Translations under genes and position numbers: made by a program
Assembly (NCBI RefSeq): GCF_001541095.1
Contig: NZ_LMXH01000003.1
Span: 310,001-374,000 of the forward strand
From: Paenibacillus sp. FJAT-26967
Lineage (GTDB): Bacteria > Bacillota > Bacilli > Paenibacillales > NBRC-103111
Direction: 5' to 3'
DNA: 64,000 bases
Shown here: positions 52,019 to 61,233 of the stretch, piece after piece
Position numbering within the stretch: position 1 is the first letter of the stretch
Layout: each line of letters starts with the position of its first letter
Notes under the pieces: generated by a model
The model's database searches: none
The model's input: only the letters and a program-made list of their open reading frames with translations
What the model was told of the DNA's origin: nothing

Positions 52019-52785
52019 CTTCTATTAAAAGAATCGATTTGAATTGCGATATGGGCGAGAGCTTCGGGGCTTACCGGTTCGGTTCAGACGAGGCGCTGCT
52101 GGACTGCATAAGCTCAGCCAATATTGCTTGCGGATTTCACGCAGGAGACCCTGGCGTCATGCGCCGTACTGTCCACCTTTGTCTAAGCAAAGGTGTTGCA
52201 ATTGGCGCACACCCGGGCCTGCCCGACCTTGCAGGTTTCGGGCGGCGTGAGCTTGCGGTCAGCGCGGACGAGACGTACGAGCTGACGCTGTATCAGCTCG
52301 GCGCGCTGCATGCTTTCGTACGCGCCGAGGGGGGGAGCATGCGGCATGTGAAGCCGCACGGAGCGCTTTACCATATGGCGTCGGTGCGTCCGGAGCTAGC
52401 CGAAGCCATTGCCCTCGCCGCCTCGCGTGTCAGCGGCGAGCTCGTGCTGCTGGGCCCGCCGGGGAGCGAGCTGCTCCGTGCCGGCAGGGCTCACGGCCTG
52501 CAAGTGGCGGCGGAAGCTTTTGCCGACCGCACATACCGGCCGGACGGCAGCCTGACGCCGCGAATGCAGCCAGGCGCGCTGCTGGCCGATCCGGCCCAGG
52601 CTTGCGAGCAGGTGCTCCGCCTCGTTCAAGACGGGGCGGTACCCGTCGAGGGAGGCGGGGCGCTGCCGCTTGCGGCAGACACCGTCTGCATTCACGGCGA
52701 TGGGCCGCATGCCTCCGCGATCGCCCGTGCGGTACGCGATGCGCTCGAACGCAGCGGTGTAAGCGTGCGGCCCGTCGGCAGCTGA
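52015..52785 (+). CDS. pxpA: 5-oxoprolinase subunit A (LamB/YcsF family)
   Basis: A 256-residue LamB/YcsF protein with IDLNCDMGESFGAYRFG, SANIACGFHAGDPGVM, GAHPGLPDLAGFGRREL and VKPHGALYHM. Together with PxpB and PxpC it completes the enzyme. The 3' half is GC-rich. No pxp-linked transporter or regulator is seen. Confidence 0.94.
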   Translation: MTSIKRIDLNCDMGESFGAYRFGSDEALLDCISSANIACGFHAGDPGVMRRTVHLCLSKGVAIGAHPGLPDLAGFGRRELAVSADETYELTLYQLGALHAFVRAEGGSMRHVKPHGALYHMASVRPELAEAIALAASRVSGELVLLGPPGSELLRAGRAHGLQVAAEAFADRTYRPDGSLTPRMQPGALLADPAQACEQVLRLVQDGAVPVEGGGALPLAADTVCIHGDGPHASAIARAVRDALERSGVSVRPVGS

Positions 52786-53001
52786 CGATCTGCCGCCGCA
52801 GTGACCCGCCCTCGCTACTCTGACAAAGCGGGCGTACCAGGTGCTTGCATCTTGATGGCCTTATGTGTCTGCTGTCTTTTCTTAACTGCTGGAAAGAACG
52901 ACTATAACGAATCTTCCCCTTGTGAATGCGTGTTCATATATGCGTTAATAGAGTTGTAGCCGGCCGGCTTCACTCTCTAAGGAAAGGAGTGATTCGGAAC
53001 A

Positions 53002-53034
53002 ATGAACACAACTATGGAGGTGGCTTCCGCATAG
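53002..53034 (+). CDS. Possible 10-residue leader peptide
   Basis: MNTTMEVASA encoded after GGAAAGGAGTG (12 bases before ATG). It is followed at once by a hairpin (GGCTTCCGC/GCGGAGCC) and then a terminator. The order resembles an attenuator leader, but no regulated gene lies directly after the terminator. Confidence 0.35.
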   Translation: MNTTMEVASA

Positions 53035-53047
53035 CGGAGCCCGTCTG

Positions 53048-53080
53048 ACCGGAGGCCGCAGTGCCTCCGGTTTTTATTTT
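53048..53080 (+). terminator. Terminator after the tiny ORF
   Basis: ACCGGAGGC and GCCTCCGGT with a 6-base loop and a T-rich run. Confidence 0.8.
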
Positions 53081-53106
53081 TCCTAATGAAGAGACGCAAA
53101 TTGGGC

Positions 53107-53136
53107 GTGACAAGAAGAGGCCGACTCCCATATAAT
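53107..53136 (+). promoter_or_regulatory. Promoter for the 17-codon ORF
   Basis: -35 GTGACA (53107-53112), 18-base spacer, perfect -10 TATAAT (53131-53136), about 50 bases before the small ORF. Confidence 0.6.
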
Positions 53137-53185
53137 TGAAAAATAGCAACTTAAAAAAAACTTTGGTGAAAGGAGATGCTTTTCC

Positions 53186-53239
53186 ATGCAAAAAAAATTA
53201 AGAATTGTGAACGTCACCGTAGAGGTGCTCATTTCTTAA
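53186..53239 (+). CDS. Possible 17-residue peptide
   Basis: MQKKLRIVNVTVEVLIS with a strong GAAAGGAGATG site upstream of the ATG and a good promoter. Basic N-terminus and hydrophobic C-terminus. It could be a true small peptide or a leader for the CD3324-family gene that follows 180 bases later. No family is known to me. Confidence 0.4.
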   Translation: MQKKLRIVNVTVEVLIS

Positions 53240-53417
53240 CTGCATATCATTCATGGAAGTACCAATCACCTGTTTGTATATACATACAAGCTGCGCGATA
53301 GAGCTTATCGTGCTTTTTCTTTCCTCTGAATGATAGCAGGTGCGGAGATGAAGACCCTCTACGGTAGACGATGCGGTACGGAACACACACGACCAAATCG
53401 AGGAGGTATTCAATCCG

Positions 53418-53714
53418 ATGAGTTATAAGAACGGCAAGGACATTCTTCCGGCTCACTTGCTACAAGAACTGCAAAAGTACATCCAGGGAGAAATCATATA
53501 TGTACCTAAGAAAGAAAAGAAGCGTGCAGGCTGGGGCGAAAATAACGGCACAAGGCTGATTATCGAGCGCCGCAACCGGGAAATCTTCCGGCTGTATCAG
53601 AACGGCTCTTCTGTTATGGAGCTGATCCGGACGTTCCATCTTTCTGAGGACAGCATACGCAAAATCATCGGCAAAACCCGCGAACGGCTCAAACAAGCCG
53701 CAGCGACCCCATAA
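53418..53714 (+). CDS. CD3324-family (Mor-like) DNA-binding protein
   Basis: A 98-residue protein that fits the CD3324 family, related to the Mor/Mu C activators. It has a basic segment (VPKKEKKRAGWGENNGTR) and a helix-turn-helix (SVMELIRTFHLSEDSIRKIIGKTRERL). Probable small transcription factor; target unknown. Start ATG follows GAGGAGG. Confidence 0.78.
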   Translation: MSYKNGKDILPAHLLQELQKYIQGEIIYVPKKEKKRAGWGENNGTRLIIERRNREIFRLYQNGSSVMELIRTFHLSEDSIRKIIGKTRERLKQAAATP

Positions 53715-53742
53715 AACGGCGGCCCAACAGGTCGCCGTTTTT
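53713..53742 (+). terminator. Terminator
   Basis: AAAACGGCGGCC and GGTCGCCGTTTT with a 5-base loop and T-run. Confidence 0.85.
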
Positions 53743-53995
53743 CTGCATTTATGACTAGGGTTGGTGTTTCAATCCAACATAGTATGATAACATAGGTTAA
53801 TTATACGAAATGTGCCTTTTGAAGCAGGATTCTAAGAAGTTAAAAGAGAAAATGAAGCTACAGAAATAGTAAACGGAACGGCTGTGCGCGAAGTTACGTA
53901 GTGTCAGGGAACTAATCCCGGATGCCCGGAGGCCGTGAAGGTGAGTATCCGGTAAGCTGCTCGCCTTTCGTACAGACAAGACAGGAGGAAGAAGC

Positions 53996-54397
53996 TTGAA
54001 TCCCTATCGTATTCTACTGGCGGATGATGAAGCCGCGCTCCGGTTTTTGCTGACCGAAACACTTGTGGATGAGGGTTATGAGATTACGGAAGTCATGGAT
54101 GGCCTAGAAGCTATCCGTAAGCTTCAGCTGGAAACTTATGACCTGATTATACTGGATTATATGATGCCGGAGAAAACCGGCGTAGAAGTGTGCGAATGGC
54201 TGCGATCGGAAGGGGTGGCGAACCGGGACGTCCCCGTTATCCTGCTCACGGCCAAGGCGCTGGAGAAGGACCGGGAGAAAGCAAATGCTGCCGGTGTCAC
54301 TACTTATATCGTGAAGCCGTTTAGCCCCCTGCAGCTTGTGGACACCGTGGAGGAATTAATCCGTGTACACAACAAGACTGTATATAACTCGCAATAA
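53996..54397 (+). CDS. Stand-alone receiver (CheY-like) protein
   Basis: A 133-residue single receiver domain: ADDEAAL acidic pocket, phospho-Asp in LIILDYMMPE, Thr/Ala switch in LLTAKA and Lys in YIVKPFSP. No output domain, so it works by binding a partner, most likely the HPt-REC-GGDEF-REC protein encoded 22 bases downstream. It starts at TTG after AGGAGG. Confidence 0.9.
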   Translation: MNPYRILLADDEAALRFLLTETLVDEGYEITEVMDGLEAIRKLQLETYDLIILDYMMPEKTGVEVCEWLRSEGVANRDVPVILLTAKALEKDREKANAAGVTTYIVKPFSPLQLVDTVEELIRVHNKTVYNSQ

Positions 54398-54419
54398 CGA
54401 ACGGATGTGAATCTGAGCT

Positions 54420-56183
54420 ATGAATCAATCGGGTTCCCGATGGCAGGGCGACAAGGCCCAGGGAAAGGATGAGCGGCTTCTAAAGCAGGGCAGGAAGCTG
54501 TTTATTAAAGAGCTAGGTAACCAAATTAAGCAAATGGACGAGCTGCTGGTCCTCATTGCCTCTTCGTCCCCTGTACAGGATCTTCAGGATATGTACAGGA
54601 TTGTTCATATGCTCAAAGGCAGTGCTCCCATGTTCCAGTTCGCCAGAGTCGGTAAAATTGCCGAAGAATTGGTGCGGATATGGGAATGGACGCAGGCTTT
54701 ACAGCCTTCTGTATCCTTAAGCGAAGATTTTGCCCCGCTTGTGAATGAAAGTGTGAATCAGACAAGTCTCTATTTAAGACATTTACGTATGGAGCATGAT
54801 GTGTCCGTCATTGAGCTTGAAGTGGATGATCAGAAAGAGCAGGGCATTGTTCTTAACTTGGGTACCAGACGAAGACTGCTCATCATTGACGACGACGATG
54901 TGCTGCGTTCTTACCTTGTACGTCGTTTGGAGCTTGATGGTTATACGGTGGATGAAGCGAACAATGTTTCATCGGCCCAGCTTCTTCTGCGTGAGCATGT
55001 GTATGATCTGGTGACTTTGGATTTGATGATGTATCCCCAATCCGGATACGAATTGTTTGACTTTCTCAAAGACGATCCTACCCTGAAATGGGTTCCTCTG
55101 ATCGTACTCTCCGGACGGGATGATTTGAGTGACAAAGTCCGTTGCTTTCATCTGGGTGCGGATGACTATGTGACGAAGCCTTTCCAGTATGAGGAGCTGG
55201 CTGCGCGTATTTACGGGATCGTCAAACGGACCAAGAATTTCGAAGAAATGGCGTTTCGTGATCCGCTGACGGCCGTCTTCAACCGGAGATATTTCGATCA
55301 TCAGATTCAACTGGAGCTGGAGAGGGTGCAGCGGTATCCTTCGTCTATTTCGCTTGCCTTCATTGATATCGACGGTTTCAAAAAAATTAACGATGTCTAT
55401 GGTCACCATATTGGCGATCTGGTTCTCCAAGGGCTATCCCATCTGCTTCAGACCCGGATGCGTTCTACAGATCTTGTTTTCCGTTTCGGCGGAGAAGAAT
55501 TCGTCGTCGTTATGCCCGGAACGGATGCGGACGGAGCGGCAGAGTCTGTACAGTCTCTGCTGGAGATAGCCCGCAGTCAGCCGATTGTGTCGGATGAAGG
55601 CAAGAACTATTGGATCACCTTCTCTGCAGGAATCTCCGCCTGGAACGCCGGACTTACCATCGATGAGTGGATTCTCCGTGCGGACAAAACGATGTACCGG
55701 GCCAAGCAGGAAGGCAAAGACCGGGTATTGGTCTCGGAAGAATCATGCCAGAGTCCGGCTCTTCCTGATGCGGATACACGGGGGCGGTATAAGCTGCTGG
55801 TTGTCGATGATGATAAAATTCTGCGAGCGATCGTCATGTCAGGTCTTAATCATCTTAATCTTCTCATCGAAGAAGCCCAGGATGGTGAAGAGGCGTATCA
55901 CCGGCTGATGGAAGGGGATATCGATTTGTGCATCCTCGACGGAATTATGCCTAGAATGAGTGGTATGGAGCTGCTGGAGCGGATTAAAGCCGAGCCTCCT
56001 CAAACCCGTCCCATGTGTAAGGTTATGATGCTGTCCGGCCGCCGCAAGGATGAGAATATGGAGAGACTCCAGGAGCTTGGAGTCAGTGAGTATATGACCA
56101 AACCGTTCTCCATGGTAGAGCTGGAGATGAACGTAAAGAGGCTGCTTGGTATGGAGCAGCCCAGCGCAAAGGTTACCTCGTAA
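54420..56183 (+). CDS. HPt-REC-GGDEF-REC diguanylate cyclase
   Basis: A 587-residue signalling protein. Residues about 25-120 form an HPt domain (His63 in IVHMLKGS). A receiver follows (about 155-275), then a GGDEF domain with GGEEF at 357-361. An RSTD inhibitory site lies five residues before GGEEF. A second receiver (about 458-575, with LCILDGIMPRMS) ends it. All cyclase motifs are intact, so it should make c-di-GMP under control of phosphorelay from its HPt or the CheY-like neighbour. Four-domain order of this type is unusual. Confidence 0.9.
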   Translation: MNQSGSRWQGDKAQGKDERLLKQGRKLFIKELGNQIKQMDELLVLIASSSPVQDLQDMYRIVHMLKGSAPMFQFARVGKIAEELVRIWEWTQALQPSVSLSEDFAPLVNESVNQTSLYLRHLRMEHDVSVIELEVDDQKEQGIVLNLGTRRRLLIIDDDDVLRSYLVRRLELDGYTVDEANNVSSAQLLLREHVYDLVTLDLMMYPQSGYELFDFLKDDPTLKWVPLIVLSGRDDLSDKVRCFHLGADDYVTKPFQYEELAARIYGIVKRTKNFEEMAFRDPLTAVFNRRYFDHQIQLELERVQRYPSSISLAFIDIDGFKKINDVYGHHIGDLVLQGLSHLLQTRMRSTDLVFRFGGEEFVVVMPGTDADGAAESVQSLLEIARSQPIVSDEGKNYWITFSAGISAWNAGLTIDEWILRADKTMYRAKQEGKDRVLVSEESCQSPALPDADTRGRYKLLVVDDDKILRAIVMSGLNHLNLLIEEAQDGEEAYHRLMEGDIDLCILDGIMPRMSGMELLERIKAEPPQTRPMCKVMMLSGRRKDENMERLQELGVSEYMTKPFSMVELEMNVKRLLGMEQPSAKVTS

Positions 56184-56502
56184 CCGTATCCTGAGCATTT
56201 CGATCCCGGGGGATTGAAATGCTTTTTTATTATGAATTTGTCGGTTGTATAAATAGCTTCGGCAGGGACGGACCAAAGGACTGCTTGTTTCCCGTCCCGA
56301 TTTTCGGGGTAAATTCCCTGTGCATATGGAGCGTACAGATGCCAATGCTTCCAGGGAGCCCTATCAGCCTGGTATTATTCGAATAATTGTAAGGCTAATA
56401 ACGACCGTTTAGTCCGCGCTGTCTTATACTATAGGAAGTAGCAGAGGCGGCACGTTCGATTGAACGGTTATTTTCTGATACACTCAAAAGGGGGTGGAGT
56501 CG
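56184..56502. other. Intergenic stretch with terminator
   Basis: 319 bases. The terminator (56194-56228) ends the cyclase gene. The rest is gene-free and ends with the GGGGGTGGAG site of the DUF2203 gene. Confidence 0.6.
56194..56228 (+). terminator. Terminator of the diguanylate cyclase unit
   Basis: GCATTTCGATCCC and GGGATTGAAATGC around a short G-rich loop, then six T. Confidence 0.87.
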
Positions 56503-56910
56503 ATGTCCAAACGGTATTTTACAATCCAAGAGGCCAATGCCCTGCTGCCTACGGTTGAAGATCAGCTTGATCGCTTGCAGGATATCAAGACGGACTTTGA
56601 ATTCAAGTACATCGAATTGCGGGAGAAAAGGCAGCAAATCCGCCAACAGATGCAAAGCGGCAAGCGTGACCCTCTGTTTGAACTGGAATGCGAGCTGGAA
56701 TTTATGCAGATTGAAGCACGCGGGATTATTCATCATTTTTACCATCAAGGCATTGAACTCAAGAATATCGAACATGGTTTAGTTGATTTTCCATCGATAA
56801 TCGGTGGAGAGGAAGTACTTCTGTGCTGGCGCAGCGGTGAAGAACGGGTAAGCTTCTATCACAGCAGGCAGGATGGTTTCCAAGGCCGCAGACCGCTCCC
56901 GGAGGATTAA
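56503..56910 (+). CDS. DUF2203 family protein
   Basis: A 135-residue protein that fits DUF2203: RYFTIQEANALLPTVEDQL at the start, a long helical middle and the conserved LKNIEHGLVDFPS followed by EEVLLCWRSGEERVSFYH. Function unknown. The ATG at 56503 is better placed after GGGGGTGGAG than the GTG at 56494, which lies inside that site. Confidence 0.85.
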   Translation: MSKRYFTIQEANALLPTVEDQLDRLQDIKTDFEFKYIELREKRQQIRQQMQSGKRDPLFELECELEFMQIEARGIIHHFYHQGIELKNIEHGLVDFPSIIGGEEVLLCWRSGEERVSFYHSRQDGFQGRRPLPED

Positions 56911-56970
56911 GAGTGTCTGAGTGTCTTTTGCATATGCCCGGATTACGGGGAGCCCCTCATTGGCAAATCT

Positions 56971-57006
56971 CCTGGCAGCCTCTTTGCTGGCTGCCAGGCT
57001 TAAGTT
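56971..57006 (+). terminator. Weak terminator
   Basis: CCTGGCAGCC and GGCTGCCAGG with an 8-base loop; the following run is only partly T. Confidence 0.55.
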
Positions 57007-57065
57007 TGTCGTAGGCCGGCCGGACGCTGCACAGAAAGATTAACATTTGAGGGAGAGTAGAATAG

Positions 57066-58703
57066 GTGGCCATTGTCTTAAAGCGTTACGGCCGTGTATT
57101 GGCCGGCATATTCATGATTCTGAGCTTGCTTGTCGGGCTGTTTCCGCGAGAAGCATCCGCTCATGCGGCTCTGATTAACACCGAACCGGCTCCGAACAGC
57201 AGGATGGAGCAAGGGCCGGAACAAATCCGTCTCACCTTTAATGAAGCGCTGGAGGAAAGTGTTTTTTACATTCATGTGCTGGATCAGAGCGGTAACAAGA
57301 TAACAGATGAAGAGGCAAGCATGACTCAAGACCGCTCGGCGATTGTGCTGAAGCTGCCGAAGCTCGGCGAGGGTTTGTATCTGGTTTCGTATCACGTCAT
57401 CTCGGGGGATGGGCATCCTGTCGGAGGCAGTTATCCGATTACAGTCGGGGACCCGCCTGCTTCGGGAGATTCGGCTGCCGGAGAGGCGCCGCATGAACAC
57501 GGAATCGGGAGCTCGGGCGTTGACGGGCTGCTCCAGTTCATTGCCCGCGGCTTCTGGTATGCGGCGATGCTGTCGCTGACAGGCTGGCTGTTCTGGAGGC
57601 GGACCGCTTCTATCCGGAAGCTTCCTGAGGCTGTATCGTCCAAATGGACGAGAATGCTGCAGCTGTTCTATCTGATTACGCTGCTTTTTGTAGTCGCTAC
57701 ACATTTGGAGTCTCTGCTGGGCGGGGGCGGTCTTTCGCAGCTCGGCAATCTCCTGACCCGTACGGGCATCGGAATATCATGGCTGGTATCATTGGCGCTT
57801 TCACTGCTGGGCTTTATGCTGCTCACCCGCAGGGCATGGCTCGATTATGCCTGGGCCGCGGCGCTGCTGCTAACCAAGAGTCTATCGGGACACGCGGTAA
57901 CATTCTCGCCGGAATGGGCAAGCGTTCTCTCCGATGCGGTCCATTTGGCAGCTTCTGCATTATGGGTGGGCGGACTGATTGCCGCGTGGGTTCTTTACAC
58001 AAAGAAAAGGGATGAGTTTACCGGTTTCTTGAAGGCCTTCTCAAAGGCAGCGCTAGGGTCCATCGTTGTTCTGGCCGTCAGCGGGTCTGTTCTTGTGCTG
58101 CTCTTCCTGCCGGATCTGACCTATATTTTCGATACGCAGTGGGGTATCCTTCTACTTATTAAGTTAGGATTGGTGCTTGTCGTTGCAGGAACAGGAGCAC
58201 TTCTTCGTTATTATATGAAAAAGAACAACGAGCAGGCCGTTCGCAGCTTGTACAAGGTTGATTTCAGCGCGATGCTGCTTATCTTGTTGGCTGTGGGCTT
58301 TCTGACTTATTTGTCGCCTGCGCCGCCTAACCAGCCGCTTAACTGGCACGAAATGGGCAAGACGGCGCATATGACCGCTGTCGTTACCCCTAATGCGCCA
58401 GGAACCAATTCGTTCGCGGTAACGGTGTGGCTGCCTGAGAATACGGGCGCTCCCAAACATGTTCAAATGAACGTCCAATATCAGCCCGCAGCAGGGGATG
58501 ATTCGGCTTTGGCTCCTATTCAGATACCTTTGGAGCTGCAAAGCGGATCTAAGAACGAAATGAAGATAGCAGACTTTACTGCTTACAGTTATACCGCGCA
58601 GGGCCCATTCCTTCCGCTCCCGGGCAATTGTGTGCTTGAAGTAAGGATTATGGACAGCAATGACGATGAGACTGTATTTAAAAAAGAAATGAAGCTGTAT
58701 TGA
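57066..58703 (+). CDS. ycnJ: CopC-CopD fusion copper protein (YcnJ-like)
   Basis: A 545-residue protein. After the signal peptide the mature protein starts at His33 (HAALINTEPAPNS). A CopC domain (to about 128) with H in SYHVISGDGHPV follows. The membrane part is CopD (residues about 150-425, eight helices), and an extracellular tail ends the protein. It imports copper in Bacillus together with YcnI. Starts at GTG after GGGAGAG. Confidence 0.92.
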   Translation: MAIVLKRYGRVLAGIFMILSLLVGLFPREASAHAALINTEPAPNSRMEQGPEQIRLTFNEALEESVFYIHVLDQSGNKITDEEASMTQDRSAIVLKLPKLGEGLYLVSYHVISGDGHPVGGSYPITVGDPPASGDSAAGEAPHEHGIGSSGVDGLLQFIARGFWYAAMLSLTGWLFWRRTASIRKLPEAVSSKWTRMLQLFYLITLLFVVATHLESLLGGGGLSQLGNLLTRTGIGISWLVSLALSLLGFMLLTRRAWLDYAWAAALLLTKSLSGHAVTFSPEWASVLSDAVHLAASALWVGGLIAAWVLYTKKRDEFTGFLKAFSKAALGSIVVLAVSGSVLVLLFLPDLTYIFDTQWGILLLIKLGLVLVVAGTGALLRYYMKKNNEQAVRSLYKVDFSAMLLILLAVGFLTYLSPAPPNQPLNWHEMGKTAHMTAVVTPNAPGTNSFAVTVWLPENTGAPKHVQMNVQYQPAAGDDSALAPIQIPLELQSGSKNEMKIADFTAYSYTAQGPFLPLPGNCVLEVRIMDSNDDETVFKKEMKLY

Positions 58704-58794
58704 ACACGGAATGCGGCTTCACGCAGTTATTCGGCATTATGTGCGAATGAATATCAACACTGCATTTATGATGTGTGATAAGTTCAGCACATCC

Positions 58795-58835
58795 AAAAAG
58801 GACCTTCTGTCTGGAGAGACAGAAGGTCCTTTTTG
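58795..58835. terminator. Bidirectional terminator
   Basis: AAAAAGGACCTTCTGTCT and AGACAGAAGGTCCTTTTT, an 18-base stem with a 4-base loop, between converging genes. Confidence 0.9.
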
Positions 58836-58858
58836 TACGGAGATACAGGCTGCGGCGG

Positions 58859-60055
58859 CTAAGACTGCTGTTTGCCGGGTTGGTCTGCCATACCGGCGTA
58901 AGTAAGGCGCCGCCACACCCATTCTGCCGGTCCATAGCGGTGACGTCGCAGCCAGAATGCGGAGTAGGCAATCTGGACCGGGTAAATCGCAAGGCAGATC
59001 AGGGCTCCTTGCCATACATTCACATGGCCGTACAGCCGAAAGCCCAGGAACAGGACTACGCACAGGACCGTCTGGGTCAAATAGTTGGTCAGCGCCATAC
59101 GGCCGTACGGCTGCAGGAAGCGGAGCCTGCGCTGCCACACGGGCTTCTCAAGCAGCAGAGCCAACTGGGAGATGTATACAAAAGCAAGCGTGTAGCCGCT
59201 TATGTAAGTGATGAAATAGACGACAGCGCTGAGGCTGGATTCCATTCCGAATGCATAGATGATTGCGGTGCATGCCAGAAGCGGCACGCTTGCAGCCAGA
59301 TTCCGGCGGCGGAGCCGCTTCCACTGGGAACGGTGGGCTTCCACGTTCTGAAGCATGCCGCTTTTGCCGACCGCAAGTCCCAGCAGGAACATGCCGAGAA
59401 TAATAGGCAGCATCGTCAGCTGGTTGGCAAGCGATTCGAAAACTTCCACTTGCCAGTGCCAAGCAAGCCATTCGGTCCATGGAAGTGTCCGGAAAGCCTG
59501 GAGGGCGCTCTGTATCTCGCTGGCGGTAAACAAGGGGCCGCCAAAAGCCGGATTAATGCGGCCTTCCAGGAGCGCATCAACTAGAACGATTATGGCGGAG
59601 AGTCCCAGAGTCAGCAGCAGGTAGCCGATTACCAGCAGACGTCCCCAGAACCATAAGGCTTCGGTGCGCATCGGATAGAAAGCGGGCAGCAGTAATCCGG
59701 TGATGGCATACAGCGTCAGGATATCCCCCTTCCAGAGGAAGATAAGATGCGCAAGTCCGATCACAAGAAGAATAAATAATCTTCGGAAGAACAAGCTCTT
59801 GCCGTATCCTTTCTGTTCCGCGCGTGACATGAAAAGATAGAAGCCGAGTCCGAATAAAAAAGAAAAGATCAGGTAAAATTTTCCTTGAACGAATAGATCG
59901 AAAAACATCCGTATGTACCGGTCCGCTCCGTCATAGGTTCTAAATTCGCTGCCGCTGAAGGTCGGCATGTTCACGAGGAAGATGCCCAGAAGAGCAAATC
60001 CGCGGATGATATCAATACTGACAATGCGTTCTTTTCCGTCGGCCGGGCCGATCAT
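58859..60055 (-). CDS. DUF418 / YeiB-like membrane protein
   Basis: A 398-residue membrane protein with about ten helices. It has the family start RIVSIDIIRGFALLGIFLVNMP and the DUF418 block GRMALTNYLTQTVLC ... GPAEWVWRRLTY. It probably carries out a transport or acyl-transfer step at the membrane; role unknown. Confidence 0.88.
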   Translation of the reverse strand: MIGPADGKERIVSIDIIRGFALLGIFLVNMPTFSGSEFRTYDGADRYIRMFFDLFVQGKFYLIFSFLFGLGFYLFMSRAEQKGYGKSLFFRRLFILLVIGLAHLIFLWKGDILTLYAITGLLLPAFYPMRTEALWFWGRLLVIGYLLLTLGLSAIIVLVDALLEGRINPAFGGPLFTASEIQSALQAFRTLPWTEWLAWHWQVEVFESLANQLTMLPIILGMFLLGLAVGKSGMLQNVEAHRSQWKRLRRRNLAASVPLLACTAIIYAFGMESSLSAVVYFITYISGYTLAFVYISQLALLLEKPVWQRRLRFLQPYGRMALTNYLTQTVLCVVLFLGFRLYGHVNVWQGALICLAIYPVQIAYSAFWLRRHRYGPAEWVWRRLTYAGMADQPGKQQS

Positions 60056-60243
60056 ATGTGGAAAACTCCTTCCGGTTGGGCAATGTACACCTCATCATAC
60101 CGGGAAAAAGAATCCCGTGCAATAAACGCATACCAGGCTCAGATTCTATGAATCAAGCCGGGTCCGGATCACATAAACAAAGGGGTGTTTGTACGATATG
60201 ATTTCCCCAGACGGTAATAAAAATCAATGATTTGCCGAGAATT

Positions 60244-61068
60244 CTAATACAAGGAAAGCGTCCAGCGTATAAATGCGGCGGCGGGAACAAGCAGCACTTG
60301 TGCAAGAATCGTCCCGGCAAGGCGGGAGAGCATCAGCAGACCGAACATTTTGTTCATGGATTCCTGGCTTGCTTTGCCGCTCATCGCCCGGTCCGTCAAG
60401 AGAGCCACCCGCGGATCAAGGAAAAGCGTCATGATGATTGTCGCAACGCCATTGATCAGGGCGGAAGACATCGTCGCCTGCGATTTGCCGTCTGGTGTAA
60501 ATGCCGAAGCGTACAGGGCAGCCAGCACACCGACGGTATATATAGCGGTAACGGCTACATTCAGCACAATCAGACGTTTGGGCACACCCCCGACTCGGAG
60601 GCGGGACAGCATATCTAATCGGGGCAGGCGGATATGGCGCTTGGCTCTTTTGACGCTATGAATATTCGCGGTTGCTTTGAGCATCAGAGGAATAGAGCCT
60701 GTCACTTCAAAATGGGCAATCATCCGCGCGGACAAAGCTACTAGTGTCGGGAAGAGCAGGATTGCGACAGCCGTTCCGATGGAGGAGGAAATGAGTACAT
60801 AGCGAAACGGCGCCAAAGCCAGATGAGGATCAGTCAGACCTGCGTTGTCGGCTATTCCTGCCGTCAGCATCCCTTGAAACATATTGGAAGTACGGGATAC
60901 GAGAACAATCATTCCGGCAAGCGATAGCGCCACAGCGAGCTTGCCTATCCGGATACCGGCTAGCCGGACCGCATAGGCAGCCGTTTCGGATGCGTGGATC
61001 AATAGAGTGAACATGCATGCGAGAAGCAGCATAGACAAGGATATCGACGCTCCTTTGGTTTTAATCAA
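60244..61068 (-). CDS. amj: Lipid II flippase Amj (YdaH-like)
   Basis: A 274-residue membrane protein of the Amj family. The diagnostic segment is IHASETAAYAVRLAGIRIGKLAVALSLAGMIVLVSRTSNMFQG, with seven or so helices in total. Amj flips lipid II as an alternative to MurJ. In B. subtilis it is induced by cell-wall stress through SigM. No MurJ gene is seen in this window. Confidence 0.9.
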   Translation of the reverse strand: MIKTKGASISLSMLLLACMFTLLIHASETAAYAVRLAGIRIGKLAVALSLAGMIVLVSRTSNMFQGMLTAGIADNAGLTDPHLALAPFRYVLISSSIGTAVAILLFPTLVALSARMIAHFEVTGSIPLMLKATANIHSVKRAKRHIRLPRLDMLSRLRVGGVPKRLIVLNVAVTAIYTVGVLAALYASAFTPDGKSQATMSSALINGVATIIMTLFLDPRVALLTDRAMSGKASQESMNKMFGLLMLSRLAGTILAQVLLVPAAAFIRWTLSLY

Positions 61069-61233
61069 TGAACAGCTAAGAGGAGAATATAGCCGGTTGT
61101 AATGAAACTATATAAGTGCTTGATCTTGTCCGTCACTTTAAATGTATATGCGGAGATATTCTGCCGGAAACCAGCTTTGATTTAAAAGCAAGAGAGAAAA
61201 TGGAAGCAGCGGGGGAGAAACTGAATGTAATGG

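Larger units (their letters stand above)
52786..53417. other. 632-base interval with two tiny transcription units
   Basis: Between pxpA and the CD3324-family gene lie a 10-codon ORF with an attached terminator, and a promoter followed by a 17-codon ORF with a strong ribosome-binding site. Both are listed separately. The rest has no recognised feature. Confidence 0.6.

Noticed and set aside
53850-53990. c-di-GMP riboswitch
   Set aside because: Hairpins are present before a cyclase operon, but the conserved core letters of the known c-di-GMP classes are missing. Kept only as an unexplained leader.
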